Part shown: in pieces, positions 16,236 through 23,757 of the stretch | Numbering within the stretch: position 1 is the stretch's first letter | Layout of the letters: each line of letters opens with the position of its first letter | Made by a program: the position numbers and the translations under genes | DNA from: an uncultured Paracoccaceae bacterium | GTDB lineage: Bacteria; Pseudomonadota; Alphaproteobacteria; Rhodobacterales; Rhodobacteraceae | DNA: 38,903 bases | Direction of reading: 5' to 3' | Assembly: GCA_947311485.1 (NCBI GenBank) | Contig: CAMZLM010000186.1 | Location: forward strand, 1-38,903 | The notes under the pieces: generated by a model | The model's database searches: none | Told to the model about the DNA's origin: nothing | The model's input: the letters and a program-made list of their open reading frames with translations, nothing else

Positions 16236-16447
16236 AATATCAGGAACTTTTGGCGCGTTTTGTACAGTTTACCGAAGAACCTTCGAACTATTTCAAAAAT
16301 AACTCTGTTATCTACGCAAGTTTCCGGAATCAAAGCATCAAAGTCGTCACCCCGGACCGGACCGAGTGCCGGCACCGGTTTCGATGAAAACCGCGCTGAT
16401 CTCTGGCGTAAACAGGCCAGAACCTGTGGGTCAATGTGATCATCCAA
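16226..16447 (-). CDS. Hypothetical 73-residue protein with TTG start (doubtful)
   Basis: This open frame begins at a TTG at 16447 with a strong AGGAGG 8 bases upstream (16461-16456), which is the main reason to consider it real. The product begins MDDHIDPQVLACLRQR and ends in a basic, hydrophobic stretch (RRFFGKLYKTRQKFLIF). I recognise no family, signal peptide or clear membrane helix. It lies downstream of the cobM stop on the same strand. Its ribosome site lies inside one arm of the stem-loop at 16448-16499. The alternative is non-coding DNA with a chance open frame. Confidence 0.3.
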   Translation of the reverse strand: MDDHIDPQVLACLRQRSARFSSKPVPALGPVRGDDFDALIPETCVDNRVIFEIVRRFFGKLYKTRQKFLIFDR

Positions 16448-16499
16448 AACCGAATCCTCCTACGTGCTACGGCTAAACAAGTCATAGGAGGATTTGGTT
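16448..16499 (-). promoter_or_regulatory. 15-base-pair stem-loop masking an AGGAGG ribosome site
   Basis: On the minus strand AACCAAATCCTCCTA (16499-16485) pairs with TAGGAGGATTCGGTT (16462-16448) over 15 positions with one position that is a wobble or mismatch, around a 22-base loop. The downstream arm contains AGGAGG, 8 bases before a TTG-started ORF, and the upstream arm is a perfect anti-Shine-Dalgarno. It could be a translational off switch, the cobM operon terminator (though the T run after it is only TTTT, interrupted by GG), or a DNA dyad. Confidence 0.5.
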
Positions 16500-16539
16500 A
16501 AACTAAGGTGACGATCTGGTGAATTTTTGAAGACACCGA

Positions 16540-17331
16540 TCAGGTATTATGATCTTCGACCAAATCCACCCCTGACACCGGCCGCAAGACATGCGGTTTG
16601 CTGGCATCATAAAGCGCGGAGTCCACAAATTCGTGGCTGGCAGCCAGCGCCGGCCCAACAAGGATCAACGCCGTGCGGGTGATCTTGTGTTTGCGTACCT
16701 TCTTGCGGATATCCGACAGTGTGCCACGAATGATTATTTCGTCCGGCCAGCTAACGCGATAGCCCACAACAACAGGACAATCCGCCCCGTAATGGGGGAT
16801 CAGCTGGCGTTCGATTTCGCGCATGTTGCGCACCGCCAGATGGATGGCCAGCGTGGCCCCTGTCCGGCCAAAATTTTCCAGCGTTTCACCGGCGGGCATG
16901 CCTGTGGATTGCATCGACATGCGGGTCAACACGATGGATTGGGCAATTTCCGGAATCGTCAACTCCTGCCCGATGCTCGCCGCCATCGCGGCATAGGCAG
17001 GCACGCCGGGGATGATCTCGAACGGGATGTTATCCGCCCGCAAGCGGCGGATCTGCTCGGCAATTGCGCCATAAAGCGATGGATCGCCGGAATGGACCCG
17101 CGCCACATCTTCGCCGCGCCCGTGGGCCGCGAGGATCTCCGCATGGGTATCATCCAGCGTCATCACCGCCGTATCCTTGACGATTGCCCCTTCAGGCGCG
17201 CAGGCAACCACGGCTTCGGGAACAAGGGAACCGGCAAACAGACACACAGGGCAGGCCTCGATGCGGGCTTTGGCCTTGACGGTAATCAGGTCGGGATCGC
17301 CCGGACCTGCGCCGATGAAATATACAGTCAT
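16540..17331 (-). CDS. cobM: Precorrin-4 C11-methyltransferase
   Basis: A SAM-dependent tetrapyrrole methylase of 263 residues that methylates C11 of (cobalt-)precorrin-4 in cobalamin synthesis. The opening VYFIGAGPGDPDLITVKA is the family's SAM-binding GxGxGD loop. It is followed by CLFAGSLVPEA, DVARVHSGDPSLYGAIAEQ, IPGVPAYAAMAASIGQELT and a C-terminal VGPAL segment, all typical of CobM/CbiF. Its ATG overlaps the stop codon of the upstream cobJ fusion (ATGA), so translation is coupled. It is the last gene of the cob operon in the window. Whether the substrate carries cobalt at this point depends on the CbiX question raised for this operon. Confidence 0.95.
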   Translation of the reverse strand: MTVYFIGAGPGDPDLITVKAKARIEACPVCLFAGSLVPEAVVACAPEGAIVKDTAVMTLDDTHAEILAAHGRGEDVARVHSGDPSLYGAIAEQIRRLRADNIPFEIIPGVPAYAAMAASIGQELTIPEIAQSIVLTRMSMQSTGMPAGETLENFGRTGATLAIHLAVRNMREIERQLIPHYGADCPVVVGYRVSWPDEIIIRGTLSDIRKKVRKHKITRTALILVGPALAASHEFVDSALYDASKPHVLRPVSGVDLVEDHNT

Positions 17332-19163
17332 GAGTTATCCTTTTGCGACAGATCGCCATCAATGCGCCGGGCATAGCCGCGCGGGGTGTACATGCGCGGG
17401 CCTTCGCCCAGTTGCGCTAATTTGGAATGACTGGAGCCAACCAGAACCACGGTCAGCATATCGACTTCGTCCACTTGCAAATCCTCCAGTCGCCGATAGC
17501 GGATGTTTTCCTCGGGCCGGCCCAAAGAAGCGGCTAGCATCACAGGCGTATCCGCCGGGCGGTGTTGCAACAGGATGTCACGGGCCTCGGCCAGCAGGGT
17601 GCGGCGGCGTTTGGAAACGGGGTTGTAAAAAGCAATCACAAAATCCCCTTCGGCAGCAGCACGCAAGCGTTTCAGAATATCCGCGCGGGGGGTCAGCAGA
17701 TCGCTGAGCGAAATGGCACAAAAATCATGGCCCAGCGGCGCACCCGCACGCGCGGCAGCACCTTGCAGCGCGCTCACCCCCGGTGCAGATACGACCTCCA
17801 CCCGACGCGCGGCTTCGCTGACGCCCAATTCATCCGGCGACCGGTCCAGCAATTCGAAAACCAACGCCCCCATGGCGTAAATACCCGCATCACCGGAACA
17901 GATCAGAGCGACGTTCTTGCCTTTACCCGCCTGTTCCAGCGCATAACGGCAGCGGTCTTCTTCGCCGCCCAGCGGGAAATCGGAACGGGTTTTTCCATGG
18001 GCCAGCGCTCCGAGCAGATCAATATACAGGCCATAGCCAACCAGCTCCTCGGCCTCGGCCACCAATGCGGATGCTTCCGGTGTGCGCCATGAATGTTGCC
18101 CCGGTCCAATCCCGATGATCGACAGCTTGCCACGCGCAGCACCGCGCAGTTCTGTGATCGGTTGACGCGCCACACCAATGGCACAAGTCGCCATGGCGGA
18201 TTTGTACTTTGGGCCACCGAGAATACCGGTTTCCCCCGCCCCCGCCAAGGCAGCCCCTTCGCTCACGCCATGACAGCCGACCTCGGCAAACACCACATCG
18301 GACGGGTTTTCCAAACGCGGGGTTTCGGCCTCCAGTTCCGCAGCGGTGAACAAACGCAGCGGCAAACCCAGTTCTTTTGCCAACTCCAGCACCGCCGGTT
18401 CATCCGCCTTCAAATCCAGCGTATAGATGCCGCGCAGCGCCTTGGGCGCAATATCGGCCTCTTTGAGCGCCTTATGCACCAACACGGATAATTCTTCAGG
18501 CGGACAATTTCGCGAACAGCCAACCCCCAGCGTTGCCCGTTGCGGATGAAACAACAGTGAGGTGTTGTCCTTGGTTATCGGCCACTCCTCGCAGGTGCAG
18601 ATGATCTCGACCTCCTCGCCGGTTGGCAAATCGTCGAGCCATCCGGCGCGGGCAGCTTCGTCCCCGCACACCCGTGCGCCGCCGCCATTCAGCAACGCCA
18701 TCATCGCGCCTTTGGCAGCCGCCGGATTGGCCAGAACCCAGCCCGCCGGCGGTTCATCCAGCGCCACGCCCAACGCCACATCGCCCGCCGTTGTCACCGC
18801 CGCATGCGATTGCAGCCCCTCGGCAATCTGCCGCGCCAGCCGGTTCGCGCCGTGATGCCCCCCCAACAGCGGCACCACGGTTGACCCGTCATCCGGGATC
18901 GCCAGAACCGGCGGCTCGCTACGTTTATCATTCAACAACGGTGCCACACCACGCACCAGAATACCGGCGGCACAAACGCCAACAATCGGGGTGCCGGCAG
19001 CAAATAACGTGCGTACATGCTCCAGCGCATTCGGGAAATAGGCATCGGCACCGGAAACGCGGCCTTCACGGCCATGCACAGGTGCATTCAGGATTGCGGC
19101 CACTTTGGCGGCAACGGCCTCGCCCGATTTGGACAGGCACAGGACAACGGGGGTTACAGCCAT
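17328..19163 (-). CDS. cobJ: CbiG-like/CobJ fusion: cobalamin ring-contraction protein
   Basis: A 611-residue fusion. Residues 1-340 resemble CbiG, the cobalt-precorrin-5A hydrolase. The N-terminal part has GVCAAGILVRGVAPLL (62-77) and IPDDGSTVVPLLGGHHGANR (89-108). The CobE/CbiG C-terminal part has LGVGCSRNCPPEEL (212-225) and FAEVGCHGVSEGAAL (292-306). From about 346 (KLSIIGIGPGQHSWRT) it is CobJ, the precorrin-3B C17-methyltransferase that contracts the ring, with VGYGLYIDLL, ALICSGDAGIYAMG, APGVSALQGAAARAGAPLGHDFCAISLSDLLTP and VIAFYNPVSKRR. A full CbiG is needed only when cobalt is inserted early, which agrees with cbiX heading the operon. The gene overlaps cobI by 10 bases and cobM by 4. 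Confidence 0.92.
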   Translation of the reverse strand: MAVTPVVLCLSKSGEAVAAKVAAILNAPVHGREGRVSGADAYFPNALEHVRTLFAAGTPIVGVCAAGILVRGVAPLLNDKRSEPPVLAIPDDGSTVVPLLGGHHGANRLARQIAEGLQSHAAVTTAGDVALGVALDEPPAGWVLANPAAAKGAMMALLNGGGARVCGDEAARAGWLDDLPTGEEVEIICTCEEWPITKDNTSLLFHPQRATLGVGCSRNCPPEELSVLVHKALKEADIAPKALRGIYTLDLKADEPAVLELAKELGLPLRLFTAAELEAETPRLENPSDVVFAEVGCHGVSEGAALAGAGETGILGGPKYKSAMATCAIGVARQPITELRGAARGKLSIIGIGPGQHSWRTPEASALVAEAEELVGYGLYIDLLGALAHGKTRSDFPLGGEEDRCRYALEQAGKGKNVALICSGDAGIYAMGALVFELLDRSPDELGVSEAARRVEVVSAPGVSALQGAAARAGAPLGHDFCAISLSDLLTPRADILKRLRAAAEGDFVIAFYNPVSKRRRTLLAEARDILLQHRPADTPVMLAASLGRPEENIRYRRLEDLQVDEVDMLTVVLVGSSHSKLAQLGEGPRMYTPRGYARRIDGDLSQKDNS

Positions 19164-19855
19164 GGATCATCACCTTTTGTGACCAGTATCATTGAAAAAT
19201 AGGGGGCCGTGGCCGGCGCATCCGCCAGCGGGCTTATCTGTTGGTTTGGCAAGCTGGCCCGTTCGACATAGCCGGCGCGGTCGGTCAGGTTCAACTGTTC
19301 CAGAACGCGGCGGATTTTCGGCAGGTGGCGACCCACCTTCATAATCGCGACGGCCTCTGCGGTTTTGATCCGTTCCAGCATGTGCGCTTCCGGCATCGGG
19401 CCGGGGATGATGCTCAGCACCTCGTTACGCGCGCTCAAGGGTCTTGCCAAGGCAGCAGCGCAGGCGGTGACGGATGTCACACCCGGAATAATTTCGGTTT
19501 CAAAACGCTCCGCAAGCCGTGAAAACAAATACATAAAAGAACCGTAAAAGAACGGGTCACCCTCGCAGAGAACCACAACATTCTTGCCGGTTTCAAGGCT
19601 CTTGGCGATTTCAGCGGCACCGGTATCATAGGCCGCTTGTGCCGGGCCGCGTTCCACGGTCATCGGAATCGGAATGGGGATTTCCGGCACCCCCGGTTTA
19701 ATCGATCCGGCAGCGATAGAGCGGGCAAAGCTGTCACCTTTCTCAAGGCACGGATAGGCCAGCACATCCGCCGAACCAATCAGGCGGTGGGCTTTCAATG
19801 TCATCAGTTCAGGGTCTCCGGGGCCAAGCCCGACACCGTAAAGTTTACCGGTCAT
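19154..19855 (-). CDS. cobI: Precorrin-2 C20-methyltransferase
   Basis: Methylates C20 of precorrin-2 or cobalt-factor II, the entry to corrin synthesis from sirohydrochlorin-level intermediates. The 233-residue start MTGKLYGVGLGPGDPELMTLKA has the SAM-binding loop. CEGDPFFYGSFMYLF, IIPGVTSVTACAAALARPLSARNEVL and AVAIMKVGRHLPKI are CobI/CbiL segments. The frame extends 15 codons upstream to 19900, but the ATG at 19855 overlaps the cobL stop as ATGA, as elsewhere in this operon, and fits the family start. Its last codons overlap the cobJ start by 10 bases. Sequence alone cannot show whether it uses the metal-free or the cobalt substrate. Confidence 0.95.
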   Translation of the reverse strand: MTGKLYGVGLGPGDPELMTLKAHRLIGSADVLAYPCLEKGDSFARSIAAGSIKPGVPEIPIPIPMTVERGPAQAAYDTGAAEIAKSLETGKNVVVLCEGDPFFYGSFMYLFSRLAERFETEIIPGVTSVTACAAALARPLSARNEVLSIIPGPMPEAHMLERIKTAEAVAIMKVGRHLPKIRRVLEQLNLTDRAGYVERASLPNQQISPLADAPATAPYFSMILVTKGDDPWL

Positions 19856-21051
19856 CTTTTGATCAGGCTCCATTGGGTTACCGGCCGCAGCGGTTTCCAT
19901 GCAGAAAGCTTGCCCAGCGGTTCCACCCGATCCACCGAGAGTTTCACCAGCTGACCACCGTGGTCGCGGTGTAATTCCACCAGCAAAGCTTCGCTTTCAA
20001 GCGTCACCGCATTTGCCACCAGCCGCCCCAGCGGGCGCAAGGCCTGCCAACAGGCATCAAAAGTTTCGCGCGACAACCCGCCTCCGATAAAAATCGCATC
20101 CGGTGCTTGCAGTCCTTGCAGGGCATCCGGCACCATTCCATCGATCAGTTCCAGCTTGGGCGCGCCCAGCGCCGCCGCATTTTGCGCCGCAAACAGACGA
20201 CGATCGGCACGCGGTTCAATGCCGATGGCGCGGGCATAGCGCGCGCCTCGCATCCACTCCACCGCCACCGAGCCACAGCCACAGCCAACATCCCAGAGCA
20301 AAGCCCCCCGCATCGGCATCAGCTTGGCCACAGTCACAGCGCGCACTTCCTGTTTGGTCATGGTGCCGTCATGAGCAAACAGATCATCTGCCAACCCCGG
20401 CACCCGCGGCAACAGCGCCGCATCCGGTGCGGCGATACAGTCAACCGCAAGGGTATTGAAGGCAGGAACGTCGTGATTCCAGCTTTCGGCGGTCCCCTCG
20501 AAACGTTGTTCTTCTGCGCCGCCCATAAAGGCCAGCACGGTCATTTTGCTCTGGCCAAATCCGCGTTCCGTCAAAAATTTGGCAATTTGCGCCGGCGTTT
20601 CCGCCCCTGTAGTCAGGATCAACAACCGCTGGTGCGGCTGGATAAAAGCGATCATCTGCTCCACAGGCCGGCCATGCACCGTCAGGGTTTCCAGATCCGC
20701 CATGGACCAGCCCATCCGCGCCGCCGCCAGTTGAAAGGCGGAAACCTGCGGGTGATAGGTAATTTCGGCAGGATCAAGTTGGCGGCCAATGCGCGCGCCA
20801 ACGGAATACCAGAGCGGATCCCCCGTGGCCAAAACCACCACGCGCTTGCCTTTGTGCTGCTGCAAGGTGTCGATCAGGGTGGAAAACGGCGACGGCCATT
20901 CGATCCGTTCCGCATCGGCACACCGGGCAAGCGATTGGTGGCGTCCCCCGCCTACCAGCACTTCGGCGGCCTCGACCACAGCACGGGTAGCCGGGGTAAG
21001 GCCGTCCAGCCCGTCCTCGCCAATGCCGACAATATGTAACCAAGGAGTCAT
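19852..21051 (-). CDS. cobL: Precorrin-6Y C5,15-methyltransferase (decarboxylating), CbiE-CbiT fusion
   Basis: A 399-residue bifunctional enzyme that methylates C5 and C15 and decarboxylates the C12 acetate side chain. The first half (to about 195) is the CbiE-type tetrapyrrole methylase (WLHIVGIGEDGLDGLTPATRA, VVVLATGDPLWYSVGARIG, FQLAAARMGWSMADLETLTVHGRP). The second half (from about 205) is the CbiT-type methyltransferase (DLFAHDGTMTKQEVRAVTVAKLMP, then the SAM loop LLWDVGCGCGSVAVEWMR). This fused form is the standard aerobic CobL layout. Its ATG overlaps the cobH stop by 4 bases, and its stop overlaps the cobI start. Confidence 0.96.
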   Translation of the reverse strand: MTPWLHIVGIGEDGLDGLTPATRAVVEAAEVLVGGGRHQSLARCADAERIEWPSPFSTLIDTLQQHKGKRVVVLATGDPLWYSVGARIGRQLDPAEITYHPQVSAFQLAAARMGWSMADLETLTVHGRPVEQMIAFIQPHQRLLILTTGAETPAQIAKFLTERGFGQSKMTVLAFMGGAEEQRFEGTAESWNHDVPAFNTLAVDCIAAPDAALLPRVPGLADDLFAHDGTMTKQEVRAVTVAKLMPMRGALLWDVGCGCGSVAVEWMRGARYARAIGIEPRADRRLFAAQNAAALGAPKLELIDGMVPDALQGLQAPDAIFIGGGLSRETFDACWQALRPLGRLVANAVTLESEALLVELHRDHGGQLVKLSVDRVEPLGKLSAWKPLRPVTQWSLIKR

Positions 21052-21755
21052 GTTTTTTCCTCCGGCAACCCTGCGGCCAACGCATTTACCGCCGCCGATG
21101 CCATGGCAGAACCGCCACGCCGCCCCCGCAGGGCCACAAAATCACAACCACGCGGGCGGGCGGCCAATTCGGCCTTGCTCTCAGCGGCACCGACAAATCC
21201 GACAGGAAAGCCAAGGATACAGGCCGGCTTTGGCCACCCCTGATCCAGCAATTCCAGCAGATGAAACAGGGCGGTTGGCGCATTACCAATGGCCACAACG
21301 GCGCCTTCGATGTGGTCACGCCACAATTCCACCGCAGCAGCAGAACGGGTGTTGCCGATCATCTGTGCAAGGGCGGGGGTTTGGGGATCATTCAAGGTCA
21401 CAATCACAGGATTGTTGGCGGGCAGATAGCGCCGGATGATCCCCGCACCAACCATTTCACAATCACACAACACCGGCGCGCCGTTTAGCAGCGCAGCCTG
21501 CCCAGCCGCATATGCATTTGGCGAGAACGCCAGCCGGTCGGCAATTTCCACCATGCCGCAAGAGTGAATCAAGCGTACCACCAGCCGCTGCATTCCCGCA
21601 TCGAACCGGTCCAGCCGTGCCTCCCTACGCACCGTTTCAAAGCTCTGCGCATAGATATCGGCAGGCGCGCGCGTGTACCGCAGCGCGTCGAGCGGCAAGG
21701 TGCCTCCCCCTTGGGGGAGGTCCGCACCGTTCGAATTTCCCTTGTGGCCGGTCAT
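21048..21755 (-). CDS. cobH: Precorrin-8X methylmutase
   Basis: Moves a methyl group from C11 to C12 to give hydrogenobyrinate or cobyrinate. The 235-residue protein has the catalytic His64 in LIHSCGMVEIADRL. The family blocks APVLCDCEMVGAGI, VAIGNAPTALFHLLELL, KPACILGFPVGFVGAAESK and GRRGGSAMASAAVNAL follow. The ATG at 21755 overlaps the cbiX stop as ATGA. The first 25 residues or so, before RYTRAPADIYAQSF where the family usually begins, are extra. Part of that extension (about ADLPQGGGT) is encoded by a strong GC-rich inverted repeat at 21699-21728, which looks like a palindromic element that entered the reading frame. Confidence 0.95.
   Translation of the reverse strand: MTGHKGNSNGADLPQGGGTLPLDALRYTRAPADIYAQSFETVRREARLDRFDAGMQRLVVRLIHSCGMVEIADRLAFSPNAYAAGQAALLNGAPVLCDCEMVGAGIIRRYLPANNPVIVTLNDPQTPALAQMIGNTRSAAAVELWRDHIEGAVVAIGNAPTALFHLLELLDQGWPKPACILGFPVGFVGAAESKAELAARPRGCDFVALRGRRGGSAMASAAVNALAAGLPEEKT
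21699..21728. repeat. GC-rich palindromic element inside the 5' end of cobH
   Basis: CCTCCCCC (21703-21710) and GGGGGAGG (21713-21720) form perfect 8-base arms around TT, flanked by a second inverted pair, GGTGC (21699-21703) and GCACC (21724-21728). CCTCCCCC/GGGGGAGG palindromes of this look are familiar as dispersed intergenic repeats in several alphaproteobacteria. No second copy occurs in this window. In mRNA it would be a stable hairpin about 28 bases after the cobH start codon. Confidence 0.65.
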
Positions 21756-22840
21756 TTGCTGCGCGCGCTTTCCGGTCCGTGCGGGTGTTTGGCGTGGGGA
21801 TACTCCGGGTGGCTGTGGTCGTGGTGATGGTGATCATGCCCGTGATCGTGGGAATGATCGTGATGATGATGGTGGGCATCCATATCCAGCCGGCATTCGC
21901 CGGTGCAATAGGTATCGCACAGATCGCAGGTTTCCACGGTAGCCCCCGGCGCATTGGCACCCTGACCTTCTACATGGTGGTGGTGGCTTTCCTGCACGGC
22001 ACCGACCTCGGCCTCGAATCCCAGAACCTGCGTGCGGTATTTACAGGTGCCGCAGGTGGGCGGAACCACATCGCCAATTTGTTCCGTCACCCGTTCGGCG
22101 AAGGTTTCCAGCACTTTCGGGTGGTCGCGCAGGTATCCGGCTTTGACAAAATCGATATCGGGATATTTCGCGGCACATTTATCGGTAAACCCATAAATCC
22201 GGTCGATCAGAATGCCGGTAAACAGGAAATACGGGAACACGATGACCCGCTTATAACCAAGCTTGGCCACATGATCGAGCGTCGGTTCCACCAGCGGAAA
22301 GGTCACGCCGGAATAGCCGACTTCGCACCAACCAAAACCCATGCCTTCCCACAACATGCGGGCGACTTTTGACACATTGCCGTTGGCATCCGGATCAGAG
22401 GCCCCCCGCCCGATCACGACCAGCGCGGTTTCGGCCAATGGCAGATCCCCGTGTTCGGCATTGGCCTGATCCACCGCCTGTTTCACCCGATCACCGGCAG
22501 CCGCCAGCATTTTCGGATCCACCCCCAATTCGCGCCCGTAGGTCAGATCAATGCCATGTTTTGTACCATAGGTATTCAGAACCGTCGGAATATCGTTTTT
22601 GGTATGCATCGCCGCAAACAGCATCCCCGGCACCGCCAGAATACGGGTGCAACCCTGTGCGCGCAAATTGTCCAGACCGTCGCGGATCACCGGATTGGCA
22701 AATTCCAGATAGCCATAATCCACCGCCCAGTCATCCGGCAGATAGGCGGGCAGTTTTTCCGCCAGAACCGCAAATTCATCCACGGCAGACTGGCTCCGCG
22801 AGCCATGCCCGCAAATCATAACCCCAATTTTTTCGGCCAT
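21752..22840 (-). CDS. cbiX: Sirohydrochlorin cobaltochelatase CbiX (long form, Cys- and His-rich tail)
   Basis: Inserts Co2+ into sirohydrochlorin, the first step of the cobalt-early corrin route. The 362-residue protein has two chelatase halves. The first has VMICGHGSRSQSA (His12) and LAVPGMLFAAMHTKNDIP; the second has ALVVIGRGASDPDANGN and VIVFPYFLFTGILIDRI. From about residue 262 there are cysteine pairs (CGTCKYRT, then CDLCDTYCTGEC), a candidate Fe-S or metal site like that of Bacillus megaterium CbiX. The end is very rich in His-Asp-His-Ser-His runs (about 322-355), a metal-storage or delivery tail. The ATG at 22840 has AAAGGA upstream. It is the first gene of the operon, with a promoter about 130 bases upstream. 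Confidence 0.93.
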   Translation of the reverse strand: MAEKIGVMICGHGSRSQSAVDEFAVLAEKLPAYLPDDWAVDYGYLEFANPVIRDGLDNLRAQGCTRILAVPGMLFAAMHTKNDIPTVLNTYGTKHGIDLTYGRELGVDPKMLAAAGDRVKQAVDQANAEHGDLPLAETALVVIGRGASDPDANGNVSKVARMLWEGMGFGWCEVGYSGVTFPLVEPTLDHVAKLGYKRVIVFPYFLFTGILIDRIYGFTDKCAAKYPDIDFVKAGYLRDHPKVLETFAERVTEQIGDVVPPTCGTCKYRTQVLGFEAEVGAVQESHHHHVEGQGANAPGATVETCDLCDTYCTGECRLDMDAHHHHHDHSHDHGHDHHHHDHSHPEYPHAKHPHGPESARSK

Positions 22841-22971
22841 CGGCGCGGTCCTTTCATATCTGTTGCGGAAAGGCAGCCGCTATTCTTGTGACGATTTCGC
22901 CGCTGGCCCCCTATTTGGGTCGACCCTTGGCAAACACCTCTCCGGCCCCTTGTGGGCGTCGTCTTGGGGCG

Positions 22972-23000
22972 GTTATAGAATGGCCGGAAACAAGAAACAA
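22972..23000 (-). promoter_or_regulatory. Predicted promoter of the cbiX-cob operon
   Basis: On the minus strand TTGTTT (23000-22995) and TATAAC (22977-22972) are spaced 17 bases apart. This predicts a leader of roughly 125 bases before the cbiX ATG. The leader contains the palindrome GGGTCGACCC (22917-22926), but I could not find the conserved B12-box core of a cobalamin riboswitch. Confidence 0.5.
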
Positions 23001-23037
23001 TCCGCTTTACGCCCGTGCAGGGATCAAAAACGGCGGA

Positions 23038-23757
23038 TTACAGCATCCGGATCACATCCGCGTCAATGGCGAGCATATAGCCTTTGCGGCTGATGTTTTT
23101 CACCAGAAGTTGCGACACCATCTGGTTGCCCAGCTGATCGCGCAATCGTTTGATACGGGTGGCACCGGCGGATTCGTCGCAATCAACCGCTGCTTTACCG
23201 GTAATCATGGACTCAAGATCGGCACCGGAGATCACCTCGTCATCCAAACGGGCCTCGCACAGCACCGACAGGGTTTCACAGATGCTCTCGGTCAGGGAAA
23301 ATTCCATATTGTTGATATGCACAACCCGTTCATCTCGGCTCACGATCAGGCTGGTGATGTGGATACCGTTCTGTTCAATTTCCGACATCCGCCGCGACAG
23401 GCCGTAATTTGTGATCAGAAAGTACAGCGCCGACAACAACAAGGCAGAGGCCAGCATAAGCAGCACAAATATAATGTAGCGATAACTTTGCAGCACTTCG
23501 GCAAAGGCCGTACCGGATTGGGCCATGACCTCGAGCAATTTCACCTGCTCTGTGGTGGTCAGCGCGTCATTTTCCATAAAGATACGTTCAACCCGATCGT
23601 TAAACGCATTGGCATCCGGCAGGGTCGTAAACAGCACAACCGCCGTCACCATCAACAACAACAGCACAAGAACAGACCCCGATACCACAACGGAGCGGGG
23701 TTTAATCAGGTTTTGCAATTTCGCCAGTTTAGTAGCGGAGGAAGTATTGTCCTGCAT
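23038..23757 (-). CDS. Membrane-anchored protein with C-terminal OmpR/PhoB-like winged helix
   Basis: A 239-residue protein starting at the ATG at 23757, chosen for AAAGG 7 bases upstream; the frame is open 30 codons further. Two membrane helices (about 23-45 and 95-117) flank a 49-residue segment predicted to be periplasmic. The C-terminal part (about 146-232) resembles the Trans_reg_C winged helix: hINNMEFSLTESICETLSVL, EVISGADLESMI, then ATRIKRLRDQLGNQ and LLVKNISRKGYML, where the IxRLRxxLG recognition-helix pattern and the GYxL wing are recognisable. This is the ToxR/CadC idea with the DNA-binding domain at the opposite end. It overlaps the end of the upstream secreted-protein gene by 29 bases, so that protein may be its partner or signal. 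Target and signal are unknown. Confidence 0.7.
   Translation of the reverse strand: MQDNTSSATKLAKLQNLIKPRSVVVSGSVLVLLLLMVTAVVLFTTLPDANAFNDRVERIFMENDALTTTEQVKLLEVMAQSGTAFAEVLQSYRYIIFVLLMLASALLLSALYFLITNYGLSRRMSEIEQNGIHITSLIVSRDERVVHINNMEFSLTESICETLSVLCEARLDDEVISGADLESMITGKAAVDCDESAGATRIKRLRDQLGNQMVSQLLVKNISRKGYMLAIDADVIRML

Larger units (their letters stand above)
16153..16539. other. 387-base stretch without a confident gene, between dgcN and cobM
   Basis: This contains the dgcN upstream region, a TGACC dyad (16222-16235), a weak 73-residue TTG-started ORF on the minus strand (16226-16447), a long stem-loop (16448-16499) and a bulged hairpin after cobM (GATCTGGTG at 16513-16521 against CACCGATC at 16534-16541). 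A 99-residue open frame on the plus strand (16140-16439) overlaps these and has no convincing start. The base composition looks more AT-rich than the flanking genes, which fits intergenic or decayed DNA. Confidence 0.6.

Noticed and set aside
16140-16439. 99-residue plus-strand frame between dgcN and cobM
   Set aside because: It starts inside the complement of dgcN, has no ribosome site and no recognisable family.
22841-22965. Cobalamin riboswitch in the cbiX leader
   Set aside because: The leader is about 125 bases, shorter than a full riboswitch, and I could not find the B12-box core. A segment CTGCCTTTCCGCAACAG near 22865-22885 (minus strand) is only vaguely like the riboswitch CTGCCCCGCAACTGT core.
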